A DNA stretch of 64,000 nucleotides from an uncultured Candidatus Puniceispirillum sp. (GCA_905182545.1 CAJJBY010000007.1:102001-166000); one strand, 5' to 3'; counted from the first letter of the stretch, positions 48,273 to 61,161 are shown. Notes: generated from the sequence alone by a model not told the origin. A program made the numbers and translations.

Positions 48273-51214
48273 TTATTTCTTTGCCGAAGCGGCCTTTTTC
48301 GATGCAGCCGCCATTGGGCCAAGTGCCTCTGCAACAAGTTGCTTCTGTTCTTTCACATGACGAGCAAAAGAGCCAGTAGCTGGCGACGCAGCTGCATGGC
48401 GGCCGGCATATTTCAACCGACTTTGCCGCATGCTAGCCGCTTGCATTGCATCCTCAATAAAGTCACGGACGAATGTCCACCCACCCATATTTTTGGGCTC
48501 TTCCTGACACCATATAACTTCAGCATTAGGCGTCTTAGCTAACAGCTCAAAAGTAGTTTTTGATGGAAATGGATATAATTGCTCAACACGCAAAATTTCA
48601 ATGTCCCACGCTTCTGCAGCGTCACGAGCGTCTGCCAAATCATAGTAGATCTTGCCTGAACACATGACAATGCGTTTAGCTGCACCATGTTTTACGTTAC
48701 AGTCGCGCTCATCAAGCAACCGGTGAAATGTTGTGCCTGGACCTAGATCTCGTAAACTTGAAACAGCAGAGCGATGACGCAATAAGGATTTTGGTGTCAT
48801 TGCAACAAGAGGTTTTCTGAAGTCTCTCCGAAGCTGACGGCGCAAGACATGAAAATGGTTGGCTGGGGTAGTGCAGTTGACTACCTGCATATTATCCTCA
48901 GCACAGAGCTGCAAATAACGCTCAAGCCTGGCAGATGAATGCTCTGGTCCCTGCCCCTCATACCCGTGAGGCAGCAACAAGACCAAACCGCTCATCCGAA
49001 GCCATTTGGCCTCACCTGATGAAATAAACTGATCGATTACAACCTGGGCTCCATTTGCAAAGTCGCCAAACTGAGCCTCCCACATAACCAAAGCGTTTGG
49101 CTCAGCTTGGGAAAAACCATATTCGAAGCCCATAACAGACGCCTCAGAGAGAGGAGAATCAATCACTTCAAACATTGCCTGTTCTGGACCAAGGTTGGCC
49201 AGAGGGATGTAGCGCTCTTCGGTAAATTGGTCCACAAAAACAGAATGGCGCTGGCTAAAAGTGCCGCGCCCAGAATCTTGACCAGAGAGACGTACAGGGT
49301 TTCCTTCGAGCAACAATGAACCAAAAGCCAAATGCTCTGCCGTTGCCCAATCAATATTCTGACCAGAACTAATGCTTTCAGCGCGACCTTTTAATATTCG
49401 CAAAAGCTTTGAATTGAGTTTTAAGCTTTCAGGCGGGGTTGTCATAGTTTTGCCTATACGGCGAAGCAGCTCTGGGCTAACCGCTGTATCTCCACGTCGA
49501 TCTTCGCCATGCGCTGAAACCATGCCAGCCCATTTTCCCTCAAGCCAGTCAGCTTTGTTAGGCAGATAATTTGTACCGGCTTCAAACTCTGCATCAAGAT
49601 GAGCTATGCGGTCATCGATTACTTTTTGTGCGCTATTGACATCATAAACACCCTCTTGAATCAGACGATTGGCATAAATTTCCCGAACTGATTTGTGTAC
49701 CTCAATTTCTTTGTACATTAAAGGCTGTGTGAACATTGGTTCGTCACCTTCGTTATGCCCAAATCTGCGATAACAGAACATATCAATAACAACATCAGAG
49801 CCAAATGTTTGACGAAATTCTGTAGCTATTCGTGCCACATGGATAACTGCTTCCGGATCATCTCCGTTCACATGGAAGATTGGCGTCATTACCATTTTTG
49901 CTACGTCTGTTGGGTAGGGCGATGAGCGCGAGTATTGAGGACTGGTTGTAAAACCAATCTGATTATTGACAATAATATGAATCGTGCCGCCGGTTCGATA
50001 CCCACGCAACGCGGAAAAAGCGAAGGTCTCACCAACTACGCCTTGGCCCGCAAAGGCAGCATCCCCATGCAACAGGATACCCAAAACCTTTGTTCGGTCA
50101 ACGTCACCTAATTGCTGCTGTTTAGCACGAACGCGTCCTACAACGACAGGGTCAACAATTTCAAGGTGCGATGGGTTAGGCGCCAACGACAAATGTACCT
50201 TCATATCATCAAAAACGCGATCAGAAGAGGCACCCATGTGATATTTAACATCTCCTGAAATGCCAACATCCTCAGGAGTTGCCGATTTCCCATGAAACTC
50301 AGAAATGATTGCGCGAAAAGGCTTTTGCAGTACATTGTGCAAAATGTTTAACCGTCCACGATGCGCCATTCCAACAACGACTTCTCTCAGTCCAAGTTGG
50401 CTGCCTCGCTTTAATATTTGTTCTAAAGCAGGAATGACAGCCTCACTGCCATCCAACCCAAATCTTTTCGTACCCGGAAATTTTTTATGGAGGTATTTAC
50501 CAAACTCATCTGCATCAACAAGCCGCTCATAAATTGCTGACTTACCCCTTAGCGTAAAGTCAGTCTGATTGTTGATGGACTCAATCCGCTCTTGTATCCA
50601 AGCTTTTTGTTTTGGGTCCTGAACGTGCATAAACTCAACGCCGATTGTTCCACAATAAGTCTGACGGAGCCGTGCAATTATTTCAGTCAATGTAGCTGTT
50701 TCAAGTCCTAAAACATTATCAATGAATATTGGTCGTTCCCAATCATCATCGCCAAAGCCATAGCTTGCCGGGTCAAGCTCAGGATGAAGGTCTGGCTCTT
50801 CAAGAGCCAAAGGGTCTAACGCTGCCAAAAGATGTCCATTACTTCGTATGCCCGAATCAGCATCACAGCGCGCAGCGAGTCCAGCGTTGCTGCCCGCATA
50901 TCGGCAGCATTGATATTACGTCCTGATTTATGTGCCTGTGCCACTGCCTTGATTGATGCATCGGCATCAACCGCGCCAACGACGCGGCTTTGTGGGCGCC
51001 CCCAACTAGGGCCAGCTTCGATGTCCGCACCAAAATCAGCTGCCTTGCCAAGCTGTTCGAAATAGGCTGCCCAATGCCGGTCAACCGATGACGGATTATC
51101 ACGCCACGCCTTATTCATTTCAGCTATGAACGTAGCATTTGCGCCAGAAAGGAGGCTGAAATCAATCTTGGTGGCGGCTGCCAAATCATCAACATTAGAA
51201 GCAATATCATCCAT
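48273..51214 (-). pseudogene. sucA: 2-oxoglutarate dehydrogenase E1, split by a -1 frameshift
   Basis: Together the two parts give about 980 residues, full length for E1, which decarboxylates 2-oxoglutarate with thiamine diphosphate. Part one (51214-50838) has RAVMLIRAYEVM, then stops as DIFWQR. Adding one base near 50835 gives VMGHLLAALDPLALEEPDLHPE and on into the rest, which has GMAHRGRLNILHNVLQKPF, LHGDAAFAGQGVV and the HNEGDEP region. The bulk from about 48480 to 50835 is visibly AT-richer than the N-terminal part and than lpdA-sucB. The start is uncertain between ATG 51214 and a GTG 15 bases upstream. An essential TCA gene broken here is more likely an assembly or sequencing fault, or a recombination joint. 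Confidence 0.85.
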
Positions 51215-51388
51215 TAAACAATTCACATTTCCTAGCGTGTAAAGGCTCAAACACAAAGGTTGGTCTATTCGTTAATTCCAGTAATTCAAAACGTATAGAG
51301 AATTCCTACCTTATGGCAATCAATTCTGTGTGGTTGGGTCAAAAATCCGCCCCCGCCAGCCCATCAAGACCAGTTTCCAGATCATTAG

Positions 51389-51418
51389 CCAGAAGGCCAA
51401 ATATCACCGGCCCTCTGG
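51389..51418 (-). other. Stem-loop between mdh and sucA
   Basis: CCAGAAGGCC and GGCCCTCTGG form a ten-position stem with one mismatch around a ten-base loop, in the 238-base gap where sucC and sucD usually lie. On the minus strand no T-run follows, so it is more likely an attenuator, RNA-stability element or deletion scar than a full terminator. The rest of the gap holds no gene. Confidence 0.5.
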
Positions 51419-51452
51419 TTTGTTAAAAGCGTCTAGCGCAAAGGCCAGATGC

Positions 51453-52454
<1,002 letters not shown>

Positions 52455-52572
52455 CTATACCGCCCCGCGAAGCACGTGGTTTTGGTTTACATAACAATCA
52501 AATAACATACAAGAACAAACCCAAAAAAACAGGTGTTTGAGCAGATAAATGACGGGTCTTTATAACCGGTCT

Positions 52573-53736
52573 TTACGCTTCTTGTATCCTGCCACGCTTT
52601 GCCATTTCACCAAGCCGTGATGCGGTGCGGGCAAATTCAAATTGCCATTGATGGCCTTGATAAAGATTGCCAATATCGGCATCGGCCGAAGCAATTAAAA
52701 ACCGGCCACGATCATAAAGCGCATCAATCAGCCACATAAAACGGCGGGCGACATTTTCATTGGCATCGGTAAATTGCGGTACATCGCTTAACACAAGACC
52801 GGCAAACCGCCCAGCAATGGCAAGATAGTCACGCGCGCCAAGCGGCACATCACACAGGCTGGCAAAACTGGCAAAGCCAACATCACCCGCCGCGCGTTCG
52901 ATGGTAATATCACGCCCTGCAACGCGAATCGTTTCAGCCGTGATTGCCGCACCGCCAGCAAGCTTGTCAAAAGCCGATTCCAACTGCGGACGAGCCGTTT
53001 GTGCCGGCACATGCCATGCTGGCAAATCAGCCAGAACCGCGCCGCGCCAGTCAGTGCCATCATCAAGCTGGCACATCTCACATCGCTGTTTCAAAAGATC
53101 AATGAATGGCAAAAACCGGTCACGATGAAGCCCGTCTTTATACAGATCATCCGCATGCCGGTTCGAAGTGGCAACAACAATGACGCCGCGTTTCAACATG
53201 CCCGAAAATAGCCGCGCCAAAATCATCGCATCGGCAATATCGCGCACTTCCATTTCATCAAAACAAATCACCGCGCCGCGCCGCGCCAGATTGGCAGCAG
53301 CCATTTCAATCGGATCATCAGCGCCCTTGCTTCGCGCTTGGTGAATCACATCTTGCACCAGAACCATAAAATCATGGAAATGAAGTCGCCAAATGGCAGG
53401 CAGATTTGGCCGATCCAGCCCTTGTGCGGCAACCGACTCATGGAACATATCCATCAGCATGGTTTTGCCGCGGCCAACCCCGCCATAGATATACAGACCT
53501 TTGACCGATGCTTGATCAGGCGACAACATCCGGCCAAATAGGCTGCCGATTATCTGGCGGATCATCATTGGCCATTTGCGGCGTAACAATGCGGCTGTCT
53601 GCAATCTATCAATCAGCTGGTCAAGACGTATGGCAATTGCTGCCTGTGCCGGATCGGCGTGCAGGATTTTGGCGTCAATCTTTGCGGCCAGTTTCTGGCT
53701 TGGATAAAGGCAATGGTCGTTTTGGCCATTCGTCAT
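52573..53736 (-). CDS. zapE: Cell division protein ZapE (AFG1-like ATPase)
   Basis: 387 residues. Walker A is GGVGRGKTMLMD, Walker B AVICFDEMEVRDIADAMIL, and VVATSNRHADDLYKDGLHRDRFLPFI is the typical AFG1 stretch (quoted in part). In E. coli ZapE interacts with FtsZ under stress; mitochondrial relatives help turn over respiratory subunits. Located between sdhB and mdh, its common place in alphaproteobacteria. Confidence 0.93.
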   Translation of the reverse strand: MTNGQNDHCLYPSQKLAAKIDAKILHADPAQAAIAIRLDQLIDRLQTAALLRRKWPMMIRQIIGSLFGRMLSPDQASVKGLYIYGGVGRGKTMLMDMFHESVAAQGLDRPNLPAIWRLHFHDFMVLVQDVIHQARSKGADDPIEMAAANLARRGAVICFDEMEVRDIADAMILARLFSGMLKRGVIVVATSNRHADDLYKDGLHRDRFLPFIDLLKQRCEMCQLDDGTDWRGAVLADLPAWHVPAQTARPQLESAFDKLAGGAAITAETIRVAGRDITIERAAGDVGFASFASLCDVPLGARDYLAIAGRFAGLVLSDVPQFTDANENVARRFMWLIDALYDRGRFLIASADADIGNLYQGHQWQFEFARTASRLGEMAKRGRIQEA

Positions 53737-53782
53737 AACGATTTACCAGCTTGTGACTTTGACCAAAACCCTACGCCGGAAA

Positions 53783-54559
53783 TTACCGTTGTGCCATCTC
53801 GCTTTTAATGCCCGCAATCGCCTTGCCCGGATTCAATCCCTTTGGACAGGTTTTCGCGCAATTCATAATCGTATGGCAGCGGTACAGCGAAAAGCTGTCA
53901 TCAAGCGCGTCAAGCCGTTCGCGTTTTTGTTCATCACGGCTATCCGAAATCCAGCGATAGGCCTGCAACAAAACGGCCGGACCGAGATATTCATCACTAT
54001 TCCACCAATAGCTTGGGCAGGCGGTCGAACAGCTAAAGCACAACACACATTCCCACAAACCGTCCAGCTGTTCACGCTCGGCAGGTGATTGCCGCCGCTC
54101 GCCGCCATCAGCCACTTCACTATCGTTTTTCAGCCAAGGTTCAATCGAGGTCAATTGCCGATAGGCATTGCTGAGATCGGGCACCAAATCCTTGACGACT
54201 GGCATATGTGGCAATGGATAGATTTTAACATCGCCTTTGACATCGCTGATGCTTTTCAAACAGGCAAGCGTATTGGTGCCATCAATATTCATCGAGCAAG
54301 AGCCACAAATTCCCTCGCGGCACGACCGGCGGAACGTAAGGCTACTATCTTTTTCATTTTTGATTTTGATCAGCGCATCAAGCACCATTGGCCCGCAATC
54401 ATCGAGATCAATTTCAAAAGAATCGATACGCGGCTGCGCATCATCATCAGGCGACCAACGATAGATTTTAAAGGTTTTCACCTTTGCGGCATGATCCGAT
54501 GCCTTATGGGTGATGCCATCGGTGATCTGTGAATTTTTAGGCAATCGAAACTCGGCCAT
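53783..54559 (-). CDS. sdhB: Succinate dehydrogenase iron-sulfur subunit
   Basis: 258 residues. The [2Fe-2S] ligands are in [15 protein letters not shown] plus the later cysteine in TLAC; the [4Fe-4S] and [3Fe-4S] ligands are in [16 protein letters not shown] and [17 protein letters not shown]. It passes electrons from SdhA to ubiquinone. Twenty bases after sdhA. Confidence 0.97.
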   Translation of the reverse strand: MAEFRLPKNSQITDGITHKASDHAAKVKTFKIYRWSPDDDAQPRIDSFEIDLDDCGPMVLDALIKIKNEKDSSLTFRRSCREGICGSCSMNIDGTNTLACLKSISDVKGDVKIYPLPHMPVVKDLVPDLSNAYRQLTSIEPWLKNDSEVADGGERRQSPAEREQLDGLWECVLCFSCSTACPSYWWNSDEYLGPAVLLQAYRWISDSRDEQKRERLDALDDSFSLYRCHTIMNCAKTCPKGLNPGKAIAGIKSEMAQR

Positions 54560-54579
54560 GATTCTTTCCTCGTCCTTAC

Positions 54580-56370
54580 CTAGTAAACGCGTGGGGCTGG
54601 CGGAATTGGGGCAACGTCATTGCTCAAGGTGGTCATGACAACATTGCGGTAATCCAGCTTTGACTTGTTTTGTTCGTCAAGCCACATGACTGTATGTTTC
54701 ATCCATTTTTCATCATCGCGCTCAGGCCAATCTTCATGCGCATGCGCGCCGCGTGATTCCTGTCTTTGCTCGGCTGAACGGATGCTCACCAAGGCCTGAC
54801 CCATCAGATTTTCCAGCTCAAGCGCCTCGATCAGATCAGTGTTCCAGATCAGTGATTTATCAGCGACACCTATTTTCCCCATCTTGGCAGCGATCTGATC
54901 CATCGTCGCGACACCTGATTCGAGTGATTCGCTAGACCGGAAAACAGCCGCATGACGTTGCATCGCATGCTGCATTTCCAACCGGATTGACGCCGCGCTT
55001 AAGTCACCATCAGCATGCCGCATCCGGTCAAATCGGGCAAGCGCCTTATCGGTTGCTGATTGTGGTGCGCGTTTTGATTTGGCGCCAGACTTGACGATTT
55101 CATTTGCCCGATGCGCCGCAGCACGGCCAAACACAACAATATCAAGAAGCGAATTTGTGCCAAGACGATTAGCTCCATGAACCGAAACACATGCCGCCTC
55201 GCCAATGGCCATCAGACCCAGCACAACCGCGTTCTGATCATCTTTGGTCGGCGCCAGAACTTCACCATGATAATTGGTCGGGATACCGCCCATATTATAA
55301 TGCACGGTTGGCAAAACCGGAATTGGCTCACGCGTGACGTCAACACCGCAAAAAATCTTGGCGGTTTCGGTAATGCCTGGGAGCCGCATATGAAGCGTAT
55401 CTGAATCAATATGCTCGAGATGAAGCATGATATGATCTTTGTTTGGGCCAACGCCGCGACCTTCGTTAATTTCAATGGTCATGGCACGGCTTACCACATC
55501 GCGGCTTGCCAAATCTTTGGCCGTTGGCGCAAACCGTTCCATGAAACGTTCGCCTTCGGAATTGGTTAGATAACCACCTTCGCCTCGCGCGCCTTCGGTG
55601 ATCAGCACGCCAGCGCCATAAACGCCGGTTGGGTGAAACTGGACAAATTCCATATCTTGCAGCGGCAAGCCAGCACGAAGCGCCATCGCATTGCCATCAC
55701 CAGTACAGGTGTGCGCCGATGTGCAAGAGAAATAGACCCGTCCATAGCCGCCGGTTGCCAGCACTGTTTGCTGTCCCCAGAACCGGTGAAGGCTGCCATC
55801 TTCCATGCAAAGCGCAATCACCCCAGCGCATTCGCCATCATCCATCATCAAAAGATCAAGAACGAAATATTCAATATGGAAATGCGCCTTATATTTAAGA
55901 CATTGCTGATACAATGTGTGAAGGATCGCATGACCTGTCCGGTCAGCCGCCGCACAAGCACGCCGTGCCATTGATTTACCATGATCAAGCGTATGGCCAC
56001 CAAAGGGGCGCTGATAAATTTTGCCTTCTTCGGTGCGCGAAAACGGCACGCCATAATTTTCCAGCTCAATCACTGACGGCATGGCATTACGGCACATATA
56101 TTCGATCGCATCTTGATCGCCAAGCCAGTCTGACCCTTTGACCGTATCATACATATGAAATTGCCAATTATCGCCTTCGCCCATGTTATTGAGCGCCGCG
56201 CCAATGCCGCCTTGGGCGGCAACGGTATGTGAGCGCGTTGGGAAAACCTTGGTAATACAGGCCGTCTTCAACCCGCCAGCGGCCATGCCCAGCGTGGCGC
56301 GCAAACCCGCGCCGCCAGCGCCAACAACGACAACGTCATATTGATGGTCAGTGATTTCATACGCACTCAT
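54580..56370 (-). CDS. sdhA: Succinate dehydrogenase flavoprotein subunit
   Basis: 596 residues. FAD motif [18 protein letters not shown], the flavin-linked histidine in [38 protein letters not shown]-like region, [23 protein letters not shown] (quoted in part) and the C-terminal KHTVMWLDE. It oxidises succinate to fumarate in complex II. Confidence 0.97.
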   Translation of the reverse strand: MSAYEITDHQYDVVVVGAGGAGLRATLGMAAGGLKTACITKVFPTRSHTVAAQGGIGAALNNMGEGDNWQFHMYDTVKGSDWLGDQDAIEYMCRNAMPSVIELENYGVPFSRTEEGKIYQRPFGGHTLDHGKSMARRACAAADRTGHAILHTLYQQCLKYKAHFHIEYFVLDLLMMDDGECAGVIALCMEDGSLHRFWGQQTVLATGGYGRVYFSCTSAHTCTGDGNAMALRAGLPLQDMEFVQFHPTGVYGAGVLITEGARGEGGYLTNSEGERFMERFAPTAKDLASRDVVSRAMTIEINEGRGVGPNKDHIMLHLEHIDSDTLHMRLPGITETAKIFCGVDVTREPIPVLPTVHYNMGGIPTNYHGEVLAPTKDDQNAVVLGLMAIGEAACVSVHGANRLGTNSLLDIVVFGRAAAHRANEIVKSGAKSKRAPQSATDKALARFDRMRHADGDLSAASIRLEMQHAMQRHAAVFRSSESLESGVATMDQIAAKMGKIGVADKSLIWNTDLIEALELENLMGQALVSIRSAEQRQESRGAHAHEDWPERDDEKWMKHTVMWLDEQNKSKLDYRNVVMTTLSNDVAPIPPAPRVY

Positions 56371-56435
56371 AACCTACACCCTTTTCTTTGCAACAGTTTC
56401 GCAAACTTGTCCGATGCCGAACACTTCACTGCCCC

Positions 56436-56798
56436 CTATATCAATCCCGCAATCATACCAACCGAAAAAAGGCTGGCCATTGCTGCAATGGCAAACACAC
56501 CACGCGCAATTGTCACCAGCACCGAACGGCCACTGGCAAGCGGAATATAATCTTCAATAATCATCTGCACGCCGAGCGCCGCATGAAACAATCCGGCAAT
56601 CACCATAATTGCCAGCGCCACCGCATGCTGCGGTGAGGCCACAAAGGCCATCGCCACGCTATAATCAAGCGGGCCAATCGACGCCACAAGATAGGTGAAA
56701 TACAGCATAAGACCCAAAGTCGCGACAGCACTGATACGCTGCCAGCGCCAATGACCAAAGCCAGGTTCGCGAGGATGTTTTGCCGAAATTTGTGCCAT
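56436..56798 (-). CDS. sdhD: Succinate dehydrogenase membrane anchor subunit
   Basis: 120 residues with three hydrophobic helices. The heme/quinone region FHAALGVQMIIEDYI is the conserved SdhD motif with the histidine and DY. The ATG at 56798 is chosen; an open upstream extension overlaps sdhC and is not conserved. Fourteen bases separate it from sdhC. Confidence 0.93.
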   Translation of the reverse strand: MAQISAKHPREPGFGHWRWQRISAVATLGLMLYFTYLVASIGPLDYSVAMAFVASPQHAVALAIMVIAGLFHAALGVQMIIEDYIPLASGRSVLVTIARGVFAIAAMASLFSVGMIAGLI

Positions 56799-56812
56799 AA
56801 TACGCCCCCTAG

Positions 56813-57184
56813 CTACACCGCCAGCCATAGCGTGGCCGTAACCAGAACAGTCAGGCCAAGCACAAGATAGCCGCTTAGATAGACCTGTTTGATTTCCAGC
56901 CCGATGCGCAAATCCCACATTAAATGGCGGATGCCATTTAACCCGTGATAGACAAGCGCCAGCGAATAGCCAAACACAACCAACTGCCCAAGCGGATGCT
57001 GCATGGCATCGGCAACCGGATTAAAAACCGCCGCCCCGGCGGCCAAGGCCATAAGCCATAGCGCCACAAGCAAGCTTCCCGTCGCCAATACCGCGCCACT
57101 TGCCCGATGCATGATCGACATGACTGATGTCAATTGCGGGCGGTAAACCTGCAGATGCGGTGATAATGGGCGCGGCTTTGCCAT
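56813..57184 (-). CDS. sdhC: Succinate dehydrogenase cytochrome b556 subunit
   Basis: 123 residues. RPLSPHLQVYRPQLTSVMSIMHRASG is the conserved N-terminus (quoted as its first residues) and HGLNGIRHLMWD holds the heme-ligand histidine. Three membrane helices. It leads sdhCDAB. Confidence 0.95.
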   Translation of the reverse strand: MAKPRPLSPHLQVYRPQLTSVMSIMHRASGAVLATGSLLVALWLMALAAGAAVFNPVADAMQHPLGQLVVFGYSLALVYHGLNGIRHLMWDLRIGLEIKQVYLSGYLVLGLTVLVTATLWLAV

Positions 57185-57419
57185 TGGAGTCCTCGAAACG
57201 GGTCATCAAAACGAAAAGGCAGACGCAACATTGCGCTCAAGCTACGGTTTATATGTGGTATTGGTTGGCAATAGTCAATGTGAAAGCAAAAAAACAGATG
57301 GTCAAATTGATCGGCTTTACCGCCCATTCTGCTGGCAAACGCAAATTGGCATTTTCCGGTGCATTGATCTGATTTGATTGCAATTGCCTTTTGCCAAAAA
57401 GCAGGTCAAAACAGAATTC

Positions 57420-58271
57420 ATGGAACAGATCCTATCAATTCAATCGGCGGTAACGCTTGGCTTTGTCGGAAATAGCGTTGCCGGGCCGGTCATCACGCGT
57501 CTTGGGCATCACCCGCTTTTGGTTGATAGCGTCACGCTTGCCGCCCATCCGGGCTATGGTTTGATGGCTGGTGACAAAATACCAGATGATATTTTCAGCA
57601 GCATTTTAAACGCCTTGCCGCCTTTGGGCGCGCTGCCCCATATTGGCGCGGTGATCACTGGCTATCTTGGTGCGCCATCGCAAATTGACCCGATCACCAA
57701 GCTAATCACCACATGGCAGGCAGAACGGCCAAAAGGGCATTATGTGCTTGATCCGGTGCTTGGCGATAATGGCCGAGTCTATGTTGATAAAGGCCTTGTT
57801 AGCGCCATGCGTGACCAGCTATTGCCACTTGCCAGCTTTGCAACACCAAATCAGTTTGAGCTGCAATTACTATCAGGACTAGATGTGTATGATATCGCCA
57901 GTGCCGATGCCGCCGCGTTGCATCTGCTCAATCAAAACCCGCATTTGAATGGCGTTGTTGCAACCGGAATCAGCACGCCCCAAGGCCGCGTTCATGACCG
58001 TCTGATCAGCCGTTATGATCTTGTCGATCTTGCCTATGCCAAGCGCGCCGCAGGCATTGCCGGTGGCGGTGATTTGCTAACCGTCATTTTGACAAGCTGG
58101 CTTGCCGCAGGCATGTCGTTCAAAAACAGCTTTATCGCTGCCAGCGGGCAGGCGCATGACATTATCGATCAAAGCACCGGCCATCTAGAAATTGCACTTC
58201 TGGAAAATCTTCACCGGTTGATGCCAATCACCAAAAACGCGTCAACCGTGAAATTAGATGGTTCGGCCTAG
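57420..58271 (+). CDS. pdxY: Pyridoxal kinase
   Basis: 283 residues of the ribokinase-like pyridoxal kinase family: ILSIQSAVTLGFVGNSVAGPV at the start, GYLGAPSQID, YVLDPVLGDNGRVYV, FATPNQFELQLLSG and the catalytic loop AGGGDLLTVILTSWLAAG, where the usual GTGD reads GGGD. It phosphorylates pyridoxal to PLP. The ATG at 57420 is chosen by homology. Its stop overlaps that of convergent asd by four bases (CTAG). Confidence 0.88.
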   Translation: MEQILSIQSAVTLGFVGNSVAGPVITRLGHHPLLVDSVTLAAHPGYGLMAGDKIPDDIFSSILNALPPLGALPHIGAVITGYLGAPSQIDPITKLITTWQAERPKGHYVLDPVLGDNGRVYVDKGLVSAMRDQLLPLASFATPNQFELQLLSGLDVYDIASADAAALHLLNQNPHLNGVVATGISTPQGRVHDRLISRYDLVDLAYAKRAAGIAGGGDLLTVILTSWLAAGMSFKNSFIAASGQAHDIIDQSTGHLEIALLENLHRLMPITKNASTVKLDGSA

Positions 58272-59302
58272 CGGCCGCTAAGCTTGCGCTCGGCAAACAA
58301 TTCGGCAATCTGAACAGAATTCAACGCCGCGCCTTTGCGCAAATTATCTGACACGCACCAAAACACCACGCCATTTGGAACCGTCGGGTCTTGACGAATG
58401 CGACTGATATAAACCGCATCTTCGCCAGCCACCTCATGCGGCGTCACATAGCCTTCATTGGCACGGTGATCGACAACAATCACTCCGGGGGCATTTTCCA
58501 GCAACGACCGGACAGCTTTTTCGGTCATTGGCTTATCCGTCTCGATGAAAACCGCTTCGCTGTGGCCAACAAAAACCGGGATCCGTACGCAATGCGCGAC
58601 AAGCTCGATTGCCGGATCAAGAATTTTCTTGGTCTCGGCGCTCATCTTCCATTCTTCCTTGGTAAAGCCATCATCAAGGAACACATCGATATGCGGGATC
58701 GCGTTAAATGCAATCTGCTTGGTAAAGATTTCCGGCTGCACCGAGTCATTTACAAAAATGCCTTTTGTCTGATTAAACAGCTCATCCATCGCTGGCCGGC
58801 CCGCTCCCGACACGGCCTGATAGGTTGAAACCACAACACGCTTGACCGAAAAAGCGTCATGAAGCGGCTTAAGTGCAACAACAAGCTGGGCTGTTGAACA
58901 ATTTGGATTGGCAATGATATTGCGGCCGTTATTTTTGATCAGACAGCCATCAATAGTCTCTGGATTGACCTCAGGCACAATCAACGGCACATCGTCATCC
59001 ATGCGGAATGCCGATGAATTATCAATGACGACACATCCAGCCGCAGCGGCTTTAAGGGCAAAAGCTTTGGCCGTGTCACCACCAGCTGAAAATAGCGCAA
59101 TATCGGCGGTCGAAAAATCGAATTTATCAAGTGCCTCGATTTTCAAAATCTGGTCGTCACCATAAGAGACTTCTTTGCCAACTGATTTTGTTGAGGCAAG
59201 CGCATAAATTGTGTCCGCCGGAAAATTCCGCTCGGCCAATGTTTGCAGCATCTCGCGGCCAACCGCACCGGTTGCGCCGACAACAGCGACTCTATACCCC
59301 AT
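58268..59302 (-). CDS. asd: Aspartate-semialdehyde dehydrogenase
   Basis: 344 residues. VAVVGATGAVGREMLQTL (NADP), the catalytic cysteine in NPNCSTAQLVV, the VSTYQAVSGAGR loop and the histidine in HCVRIPVFVGHSEAV. It makes aspartate semialdehyde for lysine, threonine and methionine. Last gene of the leu-asd group, 86 bases after leuB. Confidence 0.96.
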   Translation of the reverse strand: MGYRVAVVGATGAVGREMLQTLAERNFPADTIYALASTKSVGKEVSYGDDQILKIEALDKFDFSTADIALFSAGGDTAKAFALKAAAAGCVVIDNSSAFRMDDDVPLIVPEVNPETIDGCLIKNNGRNIIANPNCSTAQLVVALKPLHDAFSVKRVVVSTYQAVSGAGRPAMDELFNQTKGIFVNDSVQPEIFTKQIAFNAIPHIDVFLDDGFTKEEWKMSAETKKILDPAIELVAHCVRIPVFVGHSEAVFIETDKPMTEKAVRSLLENAPGVIVVDHRANEGYVTPHEVAGEDAVYISRIRQDPTVPNGVVFWCVSDNLRKGAALNSVQIAELFAERKLSGR

Positions 59303-59388
59303 GATTTAATCCTCCAGTAAAAGGCCCAAGATCCATATCTGTCTGGCTGGGCGGCTAAATTTCCGCCATGAACAGATGGCGGTTTGGT

Positions 59389-60501
59389 CTAACGTGCCAG
59401 ACGGTCCATTGCGTCAAGCACAGCTTTGGTCATGCCGTCAGTGCCGGTCTGCTCGCAGCCAGGCGCCATGATGTCACCAGTCCGTTTGCTTTCCAGTGCC
59501 ATATTCACTGCCTTTTCAACCAGATCAGCTTCGTCGGCCTGATCAAAGCTATAGCGAAGCATCATGGCAAAGCTAAGGAACTGCGCCAGCGGATTGGCAA
59601 GACCTTTACCAGCGATATCAGGTGCCGATCCGTGGACGGGTTCATACATCGCCTTTGGCAGGCCGGTTTCGGGATCAGGCGTACCAAGCGACGCCGATGG
59701 CAACATGCCAAGCGAGCCTGTCAACATAGCCGCGCAATCCGACAATAGATCACCAAACAGATTATCCGTGACAATCACGTCAAACTGCTTTGGATTGCGA
59801 ACAAGCTGCATAGCGCAGTTATCAGCATACATATGGCTCAAGGCAACCCCTTCGCCTTCGGCAGCGTGGAGCGCGGTCATCACCTGACGCCACAACACGC
59901 CTGAATGCATAACATTGGCCTTTTCAACCGAGGTCAAGCGGCCATCACGTTTGCGCGCCAATTCCATACCAACGCGGCCAATCCGTTCGATTTCTGGCGT
60001 CGTATAAGCATTGGTGTCATAGCCTTTTTTGATGCCATTGCCTAAATCATCAATGCCCCGTGGTTCGGCAAAATAAGACCCGCCACATAATTCGCGGAGG
60101 ATCATGATATCAAGTCCGGAGACGACTTCAGGCTTTAGCGTTGAGGCATCAACTAAAGTTGGGAAAACCATCGCTGGCCGCAGATTGGCAAAAAGATCCA
60201 TTTCCTTGCGAAGCCGTAAAAGCCCAGCTTCGGGACGAACCTCAAAAGGAACGCCATCATATTTTGGTGTACCAACCGCGCCAAAAAGAACCGCATCACT
60301 GGCAATCGAATCAGCAAGGGTTTCATCGGTAAGCGGCGTGCCATGAACATCATAGGCGGCACCACCAACAAGACCTTCAGACAGATCAAAACCAAGGCTG
60401 CGATGTTTGGCCAGCCAGTCAATAATCTTCATATTGGCCTGCATGACCTCATTGCCAATCCCGTCCCCGGGCAAAACCATTACTTTGCGATTATACGCCA
60501 T
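59389..60501 (-). CDS. leuB: 3-isopropylmalate dehydrogenase
   Basis: 370 residues. [12 protein letters not shown] at the start, [27 protein letters not shown], the metal site [30 protein letters not shown] (quoted in part) and [14 protein letters not shown]. Two adjacent ATGs; the one at 60501 has AAGGA seven bases upstream and is preferred over 60504. Confidence 0.96.
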   Translation of the reverse strand: MAYNRKVMVLPGDGIGNEVMQANMKIIDWLAKHRSLGFDLSEGLVGGAAYDVHGTPLTDETLADSIASDAVLFGAVGTPKYDGVPFEVRPEAGLLRLRKEMDLFANLRPAMVFPTLVDASTLKPEVVSGLDIMILRELCGGSYFAEPRGIDDLGNGIKKGYDTNAYTTPEIERIGRVGMELARKRDGRLTSVEKANVMHSGVLWRQVMTALHAAEGEGVALSHMYADNCAMQLVRNPKQFDVIVTDNLFGDLLSDCAAMLTGSLGMLPSASLGTPDPETGLPKAMYEPVHGSAPDIAGKGLANPLAQFLSFAMMLRYSFDQADEADLVEKAVNMALESKRTGDIMAPGCEQTGTDGMTKAVLDAMDRLAR

Positions 60502-60555
60502 CATCTTTTCCTTCAATTTTATGCTATGACCAAAGCCGGTCTTGAGAGCCGGTTT

Positions 60556-61161
60556 TTACAGCCAGGGTTGATCCTTCTCACGCTTGGCTTCATAGCTGTC
60601 GATATCATCTGCTTTGGCAAGCGTCAGACCAATATCATCAAGCCCCTCAAGCAAACATTTCTTGCGGAACGGATCAATCTTGAATAACACGGTTGGGCCA
60701 TTTGGGCGGCGGATTGTCTGACTGACCAGATCAACCGATAATTCCGGGTTTTCCGTATCAGACGCATCGGCCATCAAGGCATCGCGATCATCAGCACTGA
60801 CAACGATTGGCAGAATGCCATTCTTGAAACAATTATTGTAAAAGATATCGGCAAAGCTTGTTGAAATCACACAGCGAACGCCAAAATCAAGAAGCGCCCA
60901 TGGTGCATGCTCACGGCTTGACCCACAGCCAAAATTATCGCCAGCCACCAGAATTTCAGCATTGCGATATGGCGCGCGATTCAGCACGAAATCATCAATT
61001 TCACTGCCATCCTGACGAAAGCGCATTTCATCAAACAAATTCTTGCCAAGGCCAGAACGTTTGATGGTTTTCAAAAACTGCTTCGGAATAATCATATCCG
61101 TGTCGATATTCAGAATATTCAGCGGCGCGGCGACGCCGGTCAGCTTGTCAAATTTCTGCAT
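60556..61161 (-). CDS. leuD: 3-isopropylmalate dehydratase small subunit
   Basis: 201 residues. [16 protein letters not shown] and [17 protein letters not shown] are the aconitase swivel-domain signatures. It partners LeuC in isomerising isopropylmalate. Eighteen bases after leuC; GGAAA lies a few bases before its ATG. Confidence 0.96.
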   Translation of the reverse strand: MQKFDKLTGVAAPLNILNIDTDMIIPKQFLKTIKRSGLGKNLFDEMRFRQDGSEIDDFVLNRAPYRNAEILVAGDNFGCGSSREHAPWALLDFGVRCVISTSFADIFYNNCFKNGILPIVVSADDRDALMADASDTENPELSVDLVSQTIRRPNGPTVLFKIDPFRKKCLLEGLDDIGLTLAKADDIDSYEAKREKDQPWL

